A stretch of DNA of 64,000 nucleotides from Flavobacterium cauense R2A-7 (lineage in GTDB: Bacteria; Bacteroidota; Bacteroidia; Flavobacteriales; Flavobacteriaceae): contig NZ_AVBI01000019.1 of NCBI RefSeq assembly GCF_000498475.1, positions 186,001 to 250,000 of the forward strand, given 5' to 3'. A program made the position numbers and the translations under genes. Within the stretch, counting starts at the first letter, position 1. Every line of letters starts with the position of its first letter. This document shows positions 53,319 to 61,760 of this stretch, one piece after another. The notes beneath the pieces are model-generated. The model saw nothing but the letters and a program-made list of their open reading frames with translations. It had not been told where the DNA came from and made no database searches.

Positions 53319-54740
53319 CTATTCTTCAAAATATTCGTCCTGAAAACCAATCAGATATAATTTATCTTTGGCGCGGGTAACAGCAGTGTACAGCCAACGA
53401 ATGTAATCCCTGTCAATGCCGTCCGGTAAATAAGGTTGTTCGATGAAAACGGTATTCCACTGCCCTCCTTGTGATTTGTGACAGGTAATGGCATAAGAGA
53501 ATTTCACCTGAAGTGCATTAAAATATTCATTGTTCTTTATCTTCTGCAACATCCGATATTTGCTGGTTTCATCTTCATAATCTTTCATTACTTCCTGATA
53601 CAAAAGATTGGATTGCTCATAAGTTAGCGACGGAGATTCACTGGTTAGCGTATCTAAAATCAAAACGGTTTCAAGTGGAAGCTGATCCGGATAATCAATC
53701 ATTCGGATTTTAACTTTAGCAAACCGGAAACCGTACAATTCCAAAATCCGGAAGATTTCCAATACTTCAATAATGTCGCCATTCGCAATAAAATCAACGG
53801 TTTCATTGTCTTTCAGCCAAAAATAATTGTTCTTCACCACCATTAAAAAGTCGCCAGCCGAAAGCTCACTTTCCTTATCCAGAATTTTCATCCGGATCTG
53901 CTGATTGTATTGGTTCGCACGTTTGTTTGAACGCACAATAAAACACGTATCTTCAATACTGTAGTTGGAATACGCGCTGTGAATCGCATCCTGAATATCA
54001 TAACCGTCCGTTAAACGAACAATGTCTTTAAAACCACGCAACTGAAACTGAAACGTATCAATAAATTGCGATTTCAACACTTCTCGCAATTCAGTAGCAT
54101 TGTATAAAATACCCGATTTCTCCGCCTGACGCATGACTTCATCCAGCTCAATATGAGGTACTTCCATGTTGTAATTCATGGAAAGTTTGTTCATGTCCAG
54201 CGCCGGACTTACATCCATGCCTACCGGTGGTAACTGCGCGGTATCACCCACTAAAATCATCTTGCAATTATGACCGGAATAGATGTACATAATCAAATCG
54301 TCTAACAAAGAACCGTTTTCGTACATGCTTGATTCTGTGGGCGAATCGGAAATCATCGAGGCTTCATCGACAATAAAAATCGTGTTTTTAAATTTGTTGG
54401 GCTGCATCGTAAACGTCACTCCGCCTCCGCTCTTCTTCGGAAAATAAATGCGTTTGTGAATCGTATGCGCCGGTTTGTTGGAATAATTGGCAATCACTTT
54501 CGCTGCACGACCGGTTGGTGCCAGTAAAACATATTTTTTATTAATGTCTTTCAGCTGATTTACAATCGTGGAAATCACCGTGGTTTTTCCGGTTCCGGCA
54601 TATCCTTTCAATACAAAAATCTCGTCCTGATTGTCATTGGTGGTAAACTCGGCAATCTGCTGGAAAAATATATCCTGCTTAGCGGTCGTCTGAAAAGGAA
54701 AATTTTGTTTGAGTAAGGAATAAAACTTGGCTGAAATCAT
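53319..54740 (-). CDS. RecD-like superfamily 1 DNA helicase
   Basis: A 473-residue helicase: Walker A VLKGYAGTGKTTVIST, motif II IFIVDEASMI, LVGDTAQLPPVG, and a C-terminal UvrD_C_2 segment with YAITCHKSQGGQW and LYTAVTRAKDKLYLIG. The length and the absence of RecB/RecC partners place it with stand-alone RecD2/Dda-like 5'-3' helicases that process stalled DNA. A possible structured RNA lies in its 5' region. Confidence 0.9.
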   Translation of the reverse strand: MISAKFYSLLKQNFPFQTTAKQDIFFQQIAEFTTNDNQDEIFVLKGYAGTGKTTVISTIVNQLKDINKKYVLLAPTGRAAKVIANYSNKPAHTIHKRIYFPKKSGGGVTFTMQPNKFKNTIFIVDEASMISDSPTESSMYENGSLLDDLIMYIYSGHNCKMILVGDTAQLPPVGMDVSPALDMNKLSMNYNMEVPHIELDEVMRQAEKSGILYNATELREVLKSQFIDTFQFQLRGFKDIVRLTDGYDIQDAIHSAYSNYSIEDTCFIVRSNKRANQYNQQIRMKILDKESELSAGDFLMVVKNNYFWLKDNETVDFIANGDIIEVLEIFRILELYGFRFAKVKIRMIDYPDQLPLETVLILDTLTSESPSLTYEQSNLLYQEVMKDYEDETSKYRMLQKIKNNEYFNALQVKFSYAITCHKSQGGQWNTVFIEQPYLPDGIDRDYIRWLYTAVTRAKDKLYLIGFQDEYFEE

Positions 54741-54765
54741 TAATTTTTATATTTTTTGGAGCGTA

Positions 54766-54851
54766 ACTCTGGTCGAGAATCAGGCCATTTTCCTGCTTTC
54801 CACTCTATCTTTTTCTTCCGAAAAAAAGAAAGAAAAAGGATGCCGCTCCAA
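54766..54851. ncRNA. candidate structured RNA or conserved intergenic element
   Basis: TTGGAGCG (54766-54773) pairs perfectly with CGCTCCAA (54844-54851). Inside are a CTTTTTCTT/AAGAAAAAG stem (54809-54817 with 54830-54838) and a small CAGG/CCTG hairpin (54781-54795). It is less AT-rich than its surroundings. Open frames cross it in both directions but look non-coding. The strand is undecided; a minus-strand transcript would be the helicase leader. Confidence 0.4.
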
Positions 54852-54993
54852 TCAGGGCTGAGAAAAAACACCAGGCTCCTTTTAAACTTTACGCTTATTA
54901 AAGTGATGTGTGCCAAATATAGTAAGGAATTTAAACACAATCCCGGTTTCAGTAGGAAAAAAAATGTAAATTTGCCCTAATCGGATTAAACGT

Positions 54994-55800
54994 ATGACTA
55001 CAGCTACAATCGCTTCAAAAAAATATAAAAAACTATCGCTTCAGGTGGCGCTTAACGGGCTTTCTTTTTGTGTTTTTGATACTTTGAACGAAAGAGTACT
55101 GGATTTGCAGGAAGTCAAATTCAATTACACGCAATCACTGGAAGACCAGTTGTGGCGCACCTTTGTAGATTTCCCAGCGCTAACAAAATCCTACGATGAA
55201 ATCATGGTGTTGCACGATAATAATTTTAATTCCTTCGTGCCGAAAGCGCTTTTCGATGAAAATTATTTGGGAAGTTATCTGCAATACAATACCAAAGTTT
55301 TTGAAACCGACTTCTTTGCTTACGACGAAATTGATACGTATGATATGAATAATGTTCATGTTCCGTTTGTGAATGTGAACAACTTTTTAATCGATCAGTT
55401 TGGTTCGTTTGACTATAAAAACGTGAACACAGTTTTGGTTTCCAAGATATTGGGTTTGTCAAAAAACCGATTTGATAAAGAAGTTTATATTCATTTGCAA
55501 GAAACTCATTTTGAAATAATTGTATCAAATAACTTAAAGTTATTATTGTATAATTCTTTCGAATACAAAACCCCGGAAGATTTCGTGTATTACCTGCTTT
55601 TTACCTTAGAACAATTGCAGTTAAATCCGGAAACGGTTTCGGTTTATCTGTTGGGTAAAATCTCAGAAAATCATCCGTGTTTTGAAATTGCTTACCGCTA
55701 TGTGCGTAACATAACGTTATTACCTTCTTCAAATTTAGAAATGAAATATTCCCTTTCTGAAGCTGAAGCATTACAACATTTTATCCTACTGAATTCATGA
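54994..55800 (+). CDS. DUF3822-family protein
   Basis: A 268-residue protein with an actin-like/ASKHA-type pattern of the DUF3822 family: KKLSLQVALNGLSFCVFDT at the start, VLHDNNFNSFVPKALF, VYIHLQETHFEIIVSN in the middle, and a C-terminal ALQHFILLNS. Its function is unknown. Its stop overlaps the start of rsmD (ATGA), so the two are coupled; this pairing suggests a link to ribosome biogenesis or envelope growth but proves nothing. A -7 element TAAATTTG is at 54967-54974. Confidence 0.85.
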   Translation: MTTATIASKKYKKLSLQVALNGLSFCVFDTLNERVLDLQEVKFNYTQSLEDQLWRTFVDFPALTKSYDEIMVLHDNNFNSFVPKALFDENYLGSYLQYNTKVFETDFFAYDEIDTYDMNNVHVPFVNVNNFLIDQFGSFDYKNVNTVLVSKILGLSKNRFDKEVYIHLQETHFEIIVSNNLKLLLYNSFEYKTPEDFVYYLLFTLEQLQLNPETVSVYLLGKISENHPCFEIAYRYVRNITLLPSSNLEMKYSLSEAEALQHFILLNS

Positions 55801-56387
55801 GAATAATTTCCGGAAAATATAAAGGAAGACGTATCAGTCCGCCCAAAAACCTGCCTGTTCGTCCTACCACGGATATGTCTAAAGAAGCATTGTTCAATAT
55901 TCTGAATAATCATTTTAATTTCAGTGAATTAAAAGTATTGGATTTGTTCGCCGGAACAGGAAACATCAGTTATGAATTTGCTTCCCGTGGCTGCGAACCT
56001 ATTACCAGTGTTGATGGCGACATGGGCTGTGTGAACTTCATCAAAAAAACCGCTCAGGAATTCGATTTTGATATTACCGCTATAAAAAGCGACGTTTTCA
56101 AGTTTTTGGAAAAAAACAAAGCGAGCTACGACATCATTTTTGCCGATCCACCTTATGGAATCGAACAAAAGGATTTTGAAAAAATCATTCAGTTAGTCTT
56201 TGAAAATGAACTGCTTGAAGAAGATGGAATGATGGTTATCGAACATTCCAAGCACACCAAACTGGATCACATGGAGAATTTTTCATTCGACAGAAATTAT
56301 GGTGGTTCGGTTTTCTCTTTCTTTGAATTTGAACAAAACGAAGAAGAAATCGACGAAGAAGATGACAATGACGAATTTGACAGTTAA
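55797..56387 (+). CDS. rsmD: 16S rRNA (guanine-966-N2)-methyltransferase RsmD
   Basis: Methylates G966 of 16S rRNA during 30S assembly. 196 residues: the start MRIISGKYKGRRISPPKNL, RPTTDMSKEALFNIL, SAM-binding VLDLFAGTGNISYEFASRG, and the catalytic FADPPYGI, all diagnostic. The C-terminus carries an acidic tail (about 12 Asp/Glu) absent from E. coli RsmD. Overlaps the DUF3822 gene by 4 nt. Confidence 0.95.
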   Translation: MRIISGKYKGRRISPPKNLPVRPTTDMSKEALFNILNNHFNFSELKVLDLFAGTGNISYEFASRGCEPITSVDGDMGCVNFIKKTAQEFDFDITAIKSDVFKFLEKNKASYDIIFADPPYGIEQKDFEKIIQLVFENELLEEDGMMVIEHSKHTKLDHMENFSFDRNYGGSVFSFFEFEQNEEEIDEEDDNDEFDS

Positions 56388-56511
56388 GAGGTTTTGCTGT
56401 TAGTCTATCGGTTGTTTTAAATGGCAACACAACAAGCAAATTACCTTGTTTCTATACTAATTAATAGGTATTCCGATAAACTATTTTTCCGAGAAACTTT
56501 AACTTAAAAAA

Positions 56512-56814
56512 TGCAGACCTGTAAGCCGGATTCTGTACCAACCGAAGTTAGCCCTTATCATTTATCTAGATTATTCATTGCTGAATAACTCAAGCTGCCT
56601 ACCCTTCAACAACGGACGAGTCGCCCTTAAATGCTGATATACTTGGCATTTCACCGCATAGAGTTTACCTGGTTTCACTACAGCATTACCTGTACATACT
56701 TTCTGTTGCACTTGTCCTCGCCTCTCGACGGACGGGCATTACCCGCTATGCTACTCTGTGGTGTCCGGACTTTCCTTCCTCCCGATTGCTCGGAACGACG
56801 ATAAGGCGGTCTGC
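56512..56814 (-). ncRNA. rnpB: RNase P RNA
   Basis: Catalytic RNA that trims tRNA 5' ends. On the minus strand the conserved GGAAAGTCCGGACACC lies near the 5' end, ACAGAATCCGGCTTAC near the 3' end, and the ends GCAGACC (56814-56808) and GGTCTGC (56519-56513) pair as P1. About 303 nt, bacterial A type. A consensus promoter sits exactly upstream. Confidence 0.95.
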
Positions 56815-56818
56815 GATG

Positions 56819-56850
56819 CAAACTTACGACAAATAAACGTCCAAAATCAA
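56819..56850 (-). promoter_or_regulatory. rnpB promoter
   Basis: On the minus strand TTG (56850-56848), a 21-nt gap, TAAGTTTG (56826-56819); the RNA begins about 5 nt later. Confidence 0.75.
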
Positions 56851-56941
56851 ATTTAAGCTAAACACTTTAACATTAGTTTCTGCATTACCCGTTTATAAAA
56901 ATCGTAAATTTAATATCCCCTAAATCAATATTTTTTGCATC

Positions 56942-57250
56942 ATGATACATACATATAACTACGCGAGTGTTTCCAAGGCTTTACAAGAACTCAAAGAGTT
57001 GGGTTTTGTCTATGATTTTAATGTAAATGACAGCGAATTTAAAAGTAACCCGCATGATTTTGAAATTGTTCACATTTATCGTTACGAAGGAGATTCCAAT
57101 CCCGACGATGAAGCAACGGTTTACGGAATACGTTCTAAATCAATGCAAGATAAAAAAGGAGTATTTGTATCCGGTTTTGCTGCCAATTCAGAAAGTGCTT
57201 CCGCCCGTTTCTTAATCGGACTTTCGATCAAATCAAGAAGAGGATTGTAA
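56942..57250 (+). CDS. small protein of unknown function, first tandem copy
   Basis: A 102-residue protein, [20 protein letters not shown]. It shares an order of motifs with the next gene: an N-terminal helix, GF.YDFN, an [21 protein letters not shown] core and a C-terminal [17 protein letters not shown]. Homologues in Flavobacteria are sometimes labelled phosphoribosylpyrophosphate synthetase, but 100 residues and no PRPP loop make that untenable. The function is unknown. Confidence 0.75.
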   Translation: MIHTYNYASVSKALQELKELGFVYDFNVNDSEFKSNPHDFEIVHIYRYEGDSNPDDEATVYGIRSKSMQDKKGVFVSGFAANSESASARFLIGLSIKSRRGL

Positions 57251-57289
57251 ACAAATTAAATAAGTTCAATAATTTAAACCTTAAAAATT

Positions 57290-57592
57290 ATGGCTCACAC
57301 TTATCATTATGCAACGGTTTCAGAAGCACTGGACGAATTGAATGAAAATGGTTTTACCCATGATTTCAATATTCATGAAAATGAAATCGTAGCGCATCCT
57401 GAAAACTTTGAAATCATTCACATTTACCGCTACGAAGGCGATACCAATCCGGATGATGAAGCAACGGTTTATGGTATTAAATCGTTGAAAAGCGGTAAAA
57501 AAGGTGTTTTTGTAACCGGTTTTGCTGCAAATTCAGAAAGTGAAGCCGCCAAAATTCTCATTGATCTTTCCATAAAAAGAAACCAGAAATGA
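57290..57592 (+). CDS. small protein of unknown function, second tandem copy
   Basis: A 100-residue paralogue of the preceding gene (39 nt away), with the near-identical core [20 protein letters not shown] and GFAANSE. More than half of the residues match by eye. A tandem duplication kept with two intact frames suggests related but non-identical roles. The charged, conserved core could bind a ligand or metal, but no activity can be named. Confidence 0.78.
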   Translation: MAHTYHYATVSEALDELNENGFTHDFNIHENEIVAHPENFEIIHIYRYEGDTNPDDEATVYGIKSLKSGKKGVFVTGFAANSESEAAKILIDLSIKRNQK

Positions 57593-57677
57593 TTTGTGAA
57601 TAACTTTTCTTCAAATTAACGAATTGCGGAATATCAAAATCAACAAAAATTCTATATTTGTATTCCAATAAATTTCT

Positions 57678-59453
57678 ATGGAACAATTCGTTGTATCAGC
57701 CCGTAAATACAGACCCCAAACGTTTAAGGACGTTGTTGGGCAACAGGCTATTACCAATACTTTACTGAATGCCATAGAAAGTAATCACCTTGCTCAGGCG
57801 CTGTTATTTACAGGTCCGCGTGGTGTTGGAAAAACGACTTGTGCGCGTATTCTCGCTCGAAAAATCAATCAGGAAGGTTATGATGATCCGTATGAGGATT
57901 TTGCGTTCAATGTATTTGAATTGGATGCGGCTTCCAACAACTCGGTTGATGATATCCGTAATCTGATTGATCAGGTTCGTATCCCGCCACAAACCGGCAA
58001 ATACAAGGTTTATATTATTGACGAGGTGCACATGTTGTCTCAGGCAGCTTTCAACGCTTTCCTGAAAACATTGGAAGAACCCCCACGTCATGCGATTTTC
58101 ATATTGGCGACTACCGAAAAGCACAAAATCATTCCAACGATTTTATCGCGTTGTCAGATATTTGATTTCAAGCGAATTACCGTTAAAGATGCTAAGAATC
58201 ATTTGGCGGAAGTAGCTGCTAGTCAGAACATCACTTTTGAAGACGATGCTTTGCATATTATTGCGCAAAAAGCCGATGGTGCGATGCGTGATGCCCTATC
58301 GATATTTGATCGTGTGGTTTCGTTTTGCGGAAGTAACTTAACCCGTCAGGCGGTAACGGAAAACCTGAACGTACTTGATTTTGAATACTATGTGAAAGTC
58401 ACCGATTTGATTCTGGAGAATAAAATTCCCGAATTATTATTGGCTTACAACGATATTTTGGCAAAAGGTTTTGACGGACATCATTTTGTTTCCGGATTGG
58501 CTTCGCATTTCAGGGATTTATTGGTTTCTAAAAATCCTGCAACCTTAGTTTTATTGGAAGCCGGAGAACACGCCCAGAAATTGTATTATGATCAGGCACA
58601 AAAAGCGTCACAGGAGTTTCTTTTGCAGGGAATCAATATTGCCAACGAATGTGATTTAAAATATAAAGTATCGCAAAACCAACGTCTTTTAGTTGAACTT
58701 TGCTTAATGCAGCTTGCCTCTATCACTTTTGATGGAGAAAAAAAAAAAGCTGAGTCCTTTATAATTCCACCTACTTATTATCGAAATTCCGGTTATTCGA
58801 TTACCGAAGTAAAACCTAAACAAGTACTTCCGGTTGAAAATAGCCAACCTGTAAATGTTGAGAAGGAAATTCCAAATGGGTTTGAAATTTCAAACGATGT
58901 TAGTACAACACCAACTATTGTTGAAATTCCTCAAATTGTACAAACTGTTGTTACGGAAATTAAACCGGCAGTACAATCGGAACCAATCATCGGAACCAAG
59001 GTTTCTGCTTTGTCGTTAGCTAGTATTAAGGCGAAACGGGAGTTGGAAGCGTCACAGAAAGCAACTGTTAAACATCATGACGAATTGCCGAAAGAGCCTT
59101 TCACCGAAACCGACATGCTGTTGCAATGGACCAATTTTGCTCAGAAATTGAGTGATAAAGGGCAAAAAATCATGGCTACCTATATGCTTATCAATGATCC
59201 TACTTTAGAAGGGACAACAATTAAGTTAGAATTGCCCAATGAAGGTTCAAAAGTTGATTTTGACGCCAACAAAAATGAATTATTAGGCTATTTGCGAGGA
59301 AAATTACACAATCATGATATCATTATTGATGTACATGTAAACGAAGTGACGGAAACCAAATATGCCTTTACCCCAATTGAAAAATACGAAAGACTGAAAA
59401 CAATTAATCCTGCTATGGAATTGTTACGCAAGACGTTTGATTTAGATATTTAA
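57678..59453 (+). CDS. dnaX: DNA polymerase III subunits gamma/tau DnaX
   Basis: Clamp-loader ATPase, 591 residues. AAA+ domain I with Walker A GPRGVGKTT (K52), Walker B IIDEVHML, sensor 1 ATTEKHKI and SRC arginine finger in TILSRCQIFDF; domain III ends near residue 350. The zinc-binding cysteines found between Walker A and B in E. coli are absent. A tau-specific region with a Pro/Val-rich linker (~375-480) and a C-terminal domain follows. At residues 355-357 three Lys codons lie in an A11 run, a probable slippage site making a short gamma form. Confidence 0.96.
   Translation: MEQFVVSARKYRPQTFKDVVGQQAITNTLLNAIESNHLAQALLFTGPRGVGKTTCARILARKINQEGYDDPYEDFAFNVFELDAASNNSVDDIRNLIDQVRIPPQTGKYKVYIIDEVHMLSQAAFNAFLKTLEEPPRHAIFILATTEKHKIIPTILSRCQIFDFKRITVKDAKNHLAEVAASQNITFEDDALHIIAQKADGAMRDALSIFDRVVSFCGSNLTRQAVTENLNVLDFEYYVKVTDLILENKIPELLLAYNDILAKGFDGHHFVSGLASHFRDLLVSKNPATLVLLEAGEHAQKLYYDQAQKASQEFLLQGINIANECDLKYKVSQNQRLLVELCLMQLASITFDGEKKKAESFIIPPTYYRNSGYSITEVKPKQVLPVENSQPVNVEKEIPNGFEISNDVSTTPTIVEIPQIVQTVVTEIKPAVQSEPIIGTKVSALSLASIKAKRELEASQKATVKHHDELPKEPFTETDMLLQWTNFAQKLSDKGQKIMATYMLINDPTLEGTTIKLELPNEGSKVDFDANKNELLGYLRGKLHNHDIIIDVHVNEVTETKYAFTPIEKYERLKTINPAMELLRKTFDLDI
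58738..58764 (+). promoter_or_regulatory. dnaX A11 slippage site with stops in both other frames
   Basis: Eleven consecutive A occupy 58738-58748. A -1 shift (or one extra A) reads AGC TGA with the stop at 58751-58753. A +1 shift (or one lost A) stops at TAA 58762-58764. Either way translation ends right after the clamp-loader domains, giving a protein of about 358-361 residues. Confidence 0.7.
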
Positions 59454-59538
59454 AAAGGTTTTAGGGTGTCTTTTTAAGTTTTAGAATCTTGGCTTGGCTT
59501 GGCATTCGTGATGTTTCTGCACGCTTTTTTTAAATTAA

Positions 59539-60618
59539 CTACCAAGGCCCTTTCTGTTTGACTTGATAAAAACGCTCACCATCAAATCGATAGAGCCCAC
59601 TTCCGGCTCCCCACCACATATTTCCGGATCTATCCTGATACATACTTTGAACACAACAGTTGATTCCATCTTTTTCTGTAAAAATGGTAAAAGGTTTTTC
59701 ACCTATCATTACATTGGCAGAAGGATCGTATCTAGTCATGCTACCTCTTGCTGAAATCCATATGATACCAGATTTCTCTTCATAGATACCCCAAACTTCA
59801 TTTCCGCCTAACCCATCCTTTGTTGTGAAGTTTGTAAAATTTTTTCCATCATATCTGCAAATACCACCCTTCATTGTAAACCAAAAATTCCCGGTTTTGT
59901 CTTGTATCATACCGCCTGCATAGTTATCGCCTAAACCTTCATTTTCGGTAATATTTATTATCGTTTTCCCATCAAAGCGATAAACCCCATTGTCTTGTGA
60001 AGCAAACCAGATATTACCCGCTTTATCTTCCATTATGTCTCTTATTTTTATAGAAGCCAATAAAGGAAACAAAGAAAAACATTTTTCATTTGCGTTATCG
60101 ACACTGGCATTGTATCGAAAAACACCGCTCTCAGTACCTACCCAAATGGTATTTGATTTGTCTATCAGAATACTTTTTCGACTTACCGTAATATTTTTAA
60201 GTCCATTTTTTTCATTATAGTTTCTAAATTCTTTTCCATCATATTTAAAAACACCCTGGTCGGTTCCTAACCAAATATTACCATTCTTATCTTCAGTAAT
60301 TGCATGGATGCTATTGGCATCAAGCCCTTCAGATTTGGCAAAGTATGTTAAAGATTTTACATCATATCTAACCACGCCATCGCCTAATGTACCAAACCAT
60401 AAATTTCCTTTCGAATCTTGAAAAATACTTCTTATATATTGGCTAACCAGACTAGTGTCAAAATCAGGAGAAATACCTTGATGCGTGGGATTTCTTATCA
60501 ATGTAGGAATTGGTTTGAAAGTAATTATACTGTCTTTATTTCTATTTGTGGTTACTTGACAATTGCACAAGGTGAAAATTATCAACAAGCTTAAAAGTAT
60601 TATTTTGCTCAATTTCAT
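59539..60618 (-). CDS. seven-bladed Reg_prop beta-propeller lipoprotein
   Basis: A 359-residue lipoprotein (MKLSKIILLSLLIIFTLCNC, Cys20). Seven repeats of the form D..GN.W.GT..G..RYDG are visible, e.g. DSKGNLWFGTLGDGVVRYD, DKNGNIWLGTDQGVFKYDG and, last, DRSGNMWWGAGSGLYRFDG. This is the two-component-regulator propeller seen in hybrid sensors, but here without kinase or output domain. It could be a ligand-binding surface protein. Transcribed alone; the gap 60619-60816 upstream shows no clear promoter. Confidence 0.87.
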   Translation of the reverse strand: MKLSKIILLSLLIIFTLCNCQVTTNRNKDSIITFKPIPTLIRNPTHQGISPDFDTSLVSQYIRSIFQDSKGNLWFGTLGDGVVRYDVKSLTYFAKSEGLDANSIHAITEDKNGNIWLGTDQGVFKYDGKEFRNYNEKNGLKNITVSRKSILIDKSNTIWVGTESGVFRYNASVDNANEKCFSLFPLLASIKIRDIMEDKAGNIWFASQDNGVYRFDGKTIINITENEGLGDNYAGGMIQDKTGNFWFTMKGGICRYDGKNFTNFTTKDGLGGNEVWGIYEEKSGIIWISARGSMTRYDPSANVMIGEKPFTIFTEKDGINCCVQSMYQDRSGNMWWGAGSGLYRFDGERFYQVKQKGPW

Positions 60619-60816
60619 AATTTGTACAACTATTTAGAATTTTAAAATATTTTTATGTTTGAGTATTGTGTGCATACAACGTTAAAAGTCCTTTTAATCT
60701 AATAAAGTTATGTTTATTATTCCCAAACCATTCCACAACTTCGGAATTAAGTATAAGAAATAACCTTGTAAGTTGCTATAAAGTCTTTATTTTACGAGCA
60801 TTTAGGAGCTCAAAAA

Positions 60817-61707
60817 CTAAATCTTCCCGTTGTACATTGCTTTCACTACACCATCGGAAAGTCCGATTTTCGGAACATAGATGTTTCTTGCACCACTCCA
60901 TTTCATGGCGTTTAAGTAGATACGGAGTGCGTGTATAATTACATCGGCGCGGTCAGTGTTTAAACCTAATTCGGCGATACGCTGTTCGTAGCTTAGGGCG
61001 TTTAGTTTTTGATATTCAGCATTGAGGTAAATATAGGAAAGCGGTTTTTCCTGCGCTTTTCCGGATAATTTGAAAATCTTATTGATATTTCCACCGGAGC
61101 CAATAAGTGTTATGTTTTCATAATCTTCCGTATTGGTTTTAATCCATTTTTCAATTTCCTGCCAAACCACTTCGTTTACCATATTATTCAGTAAACGTAC
61201 GGTTCCGTTTTTAAAAGATTTTGAAGCTATCATTTTTCCTTCAGAGAATAATGAAAACTCGGTGCTTCCACCGCCAACATCTACATATAAATAGGTTTGA
61301 TCGGTTTTTATGAAGTGATGTAAATCGGAAGAAGCGATAATTGCGGCCTCTTTTTTACCATCGATAATTTCAATTTTAATATCTGCTTTTTTCTTGATGA
61401 TTTCTGTAACTTCTTTTCCGTTATATGCCTCACGCATTGCGGATGTAGCACACGCCATATAACGTTCAACTTTATATACTTTCATCAGTAATTTAAACGC
61501 TTTCATCGCATCAATCATACGATCGATATTTTCTTCGGTGATTTCTCCAACCGTAAAAGCATCTTGTCCTAAACGAATCGGCACACGAATTAAGGCACTT
61601 TTATTAAACTGTGTTTCTTTTCCGGGTTGTTCTACAATATTGGTAATAAGCAACCGCATGGCGTTGGAACCTATGTCGATTGCTGCATATTTTTTTATTG
61701 AAATCAT
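60817..61707 (-). CDS. ppx: exopolyphosphatase Ppx/GppA
   Basis: Releases phosphate from polyphosphate ends and/or hydrolyses pppGpp. 296 residues, the short two-lobed ASKHA form: AAIDIGSNAMRLLI (phosphate 1), ACATSAMREAYNG, YVDVGGGSTEFSLF (phosphate 2) and the adenosine-like motif LIGSGGNI. The C-terminal HD-like domain of E. coli Ppx is missing, as usual in Bacteroidetes. It lies 53 nt downstream of ppk1, so synthesis and breakdown of polyphosphate are coordinated. Confidence 0.93.
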   Translation of the reverse strand: MISIKKYAAIDIGSNAMRLLITNIVEQPGKETQFNKSALIRVPIRLGQDAFTVGEITEENIDRMIDAMKAFKLLMKVYKVERYMACATSAMREAYNGKEVTEIIKKKADIKIEIIDGKKEAAIIASSDLHHFIKTDQTYLYVDVGGGSTEFSLFSEGKMIASKSFKNGTVRLLNNMVNEVVWQEIEKWIKTNTEDYENITLIGSGGNINKIFKLSGKAQEKPLSYIYLNAEYQKLNALSYEQRIAELGLNTDRADVIIHALRIYLNAMKWSGARNIYVPKIGLSDGVVKAMYNGKI

Positions 61708-61760
61708 CTAAGGTTGATTCTTTATTTATTGATAAAGCGGATTTTTTTAACCCCTTATTA

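Noticed and set aside
54740-54940. 66-codon minus-strand frame (and a plus-strand frame at 54756-54980)
   Set aside because: No start context or domain, and both cross a base-paired element; the pairing is the better explanation.
58738-58748. A11 run in dnaX as a sequencing error or pseudogene mark
   Set aside because: The annotated frame continues into a normal tau region, so the run is intact in the correct frame.
59491-59507. CTTGG tandem repeat after dnaX
   Set aside because: Only three short units; no hairpin or periodic extension, so chance is sufficient.
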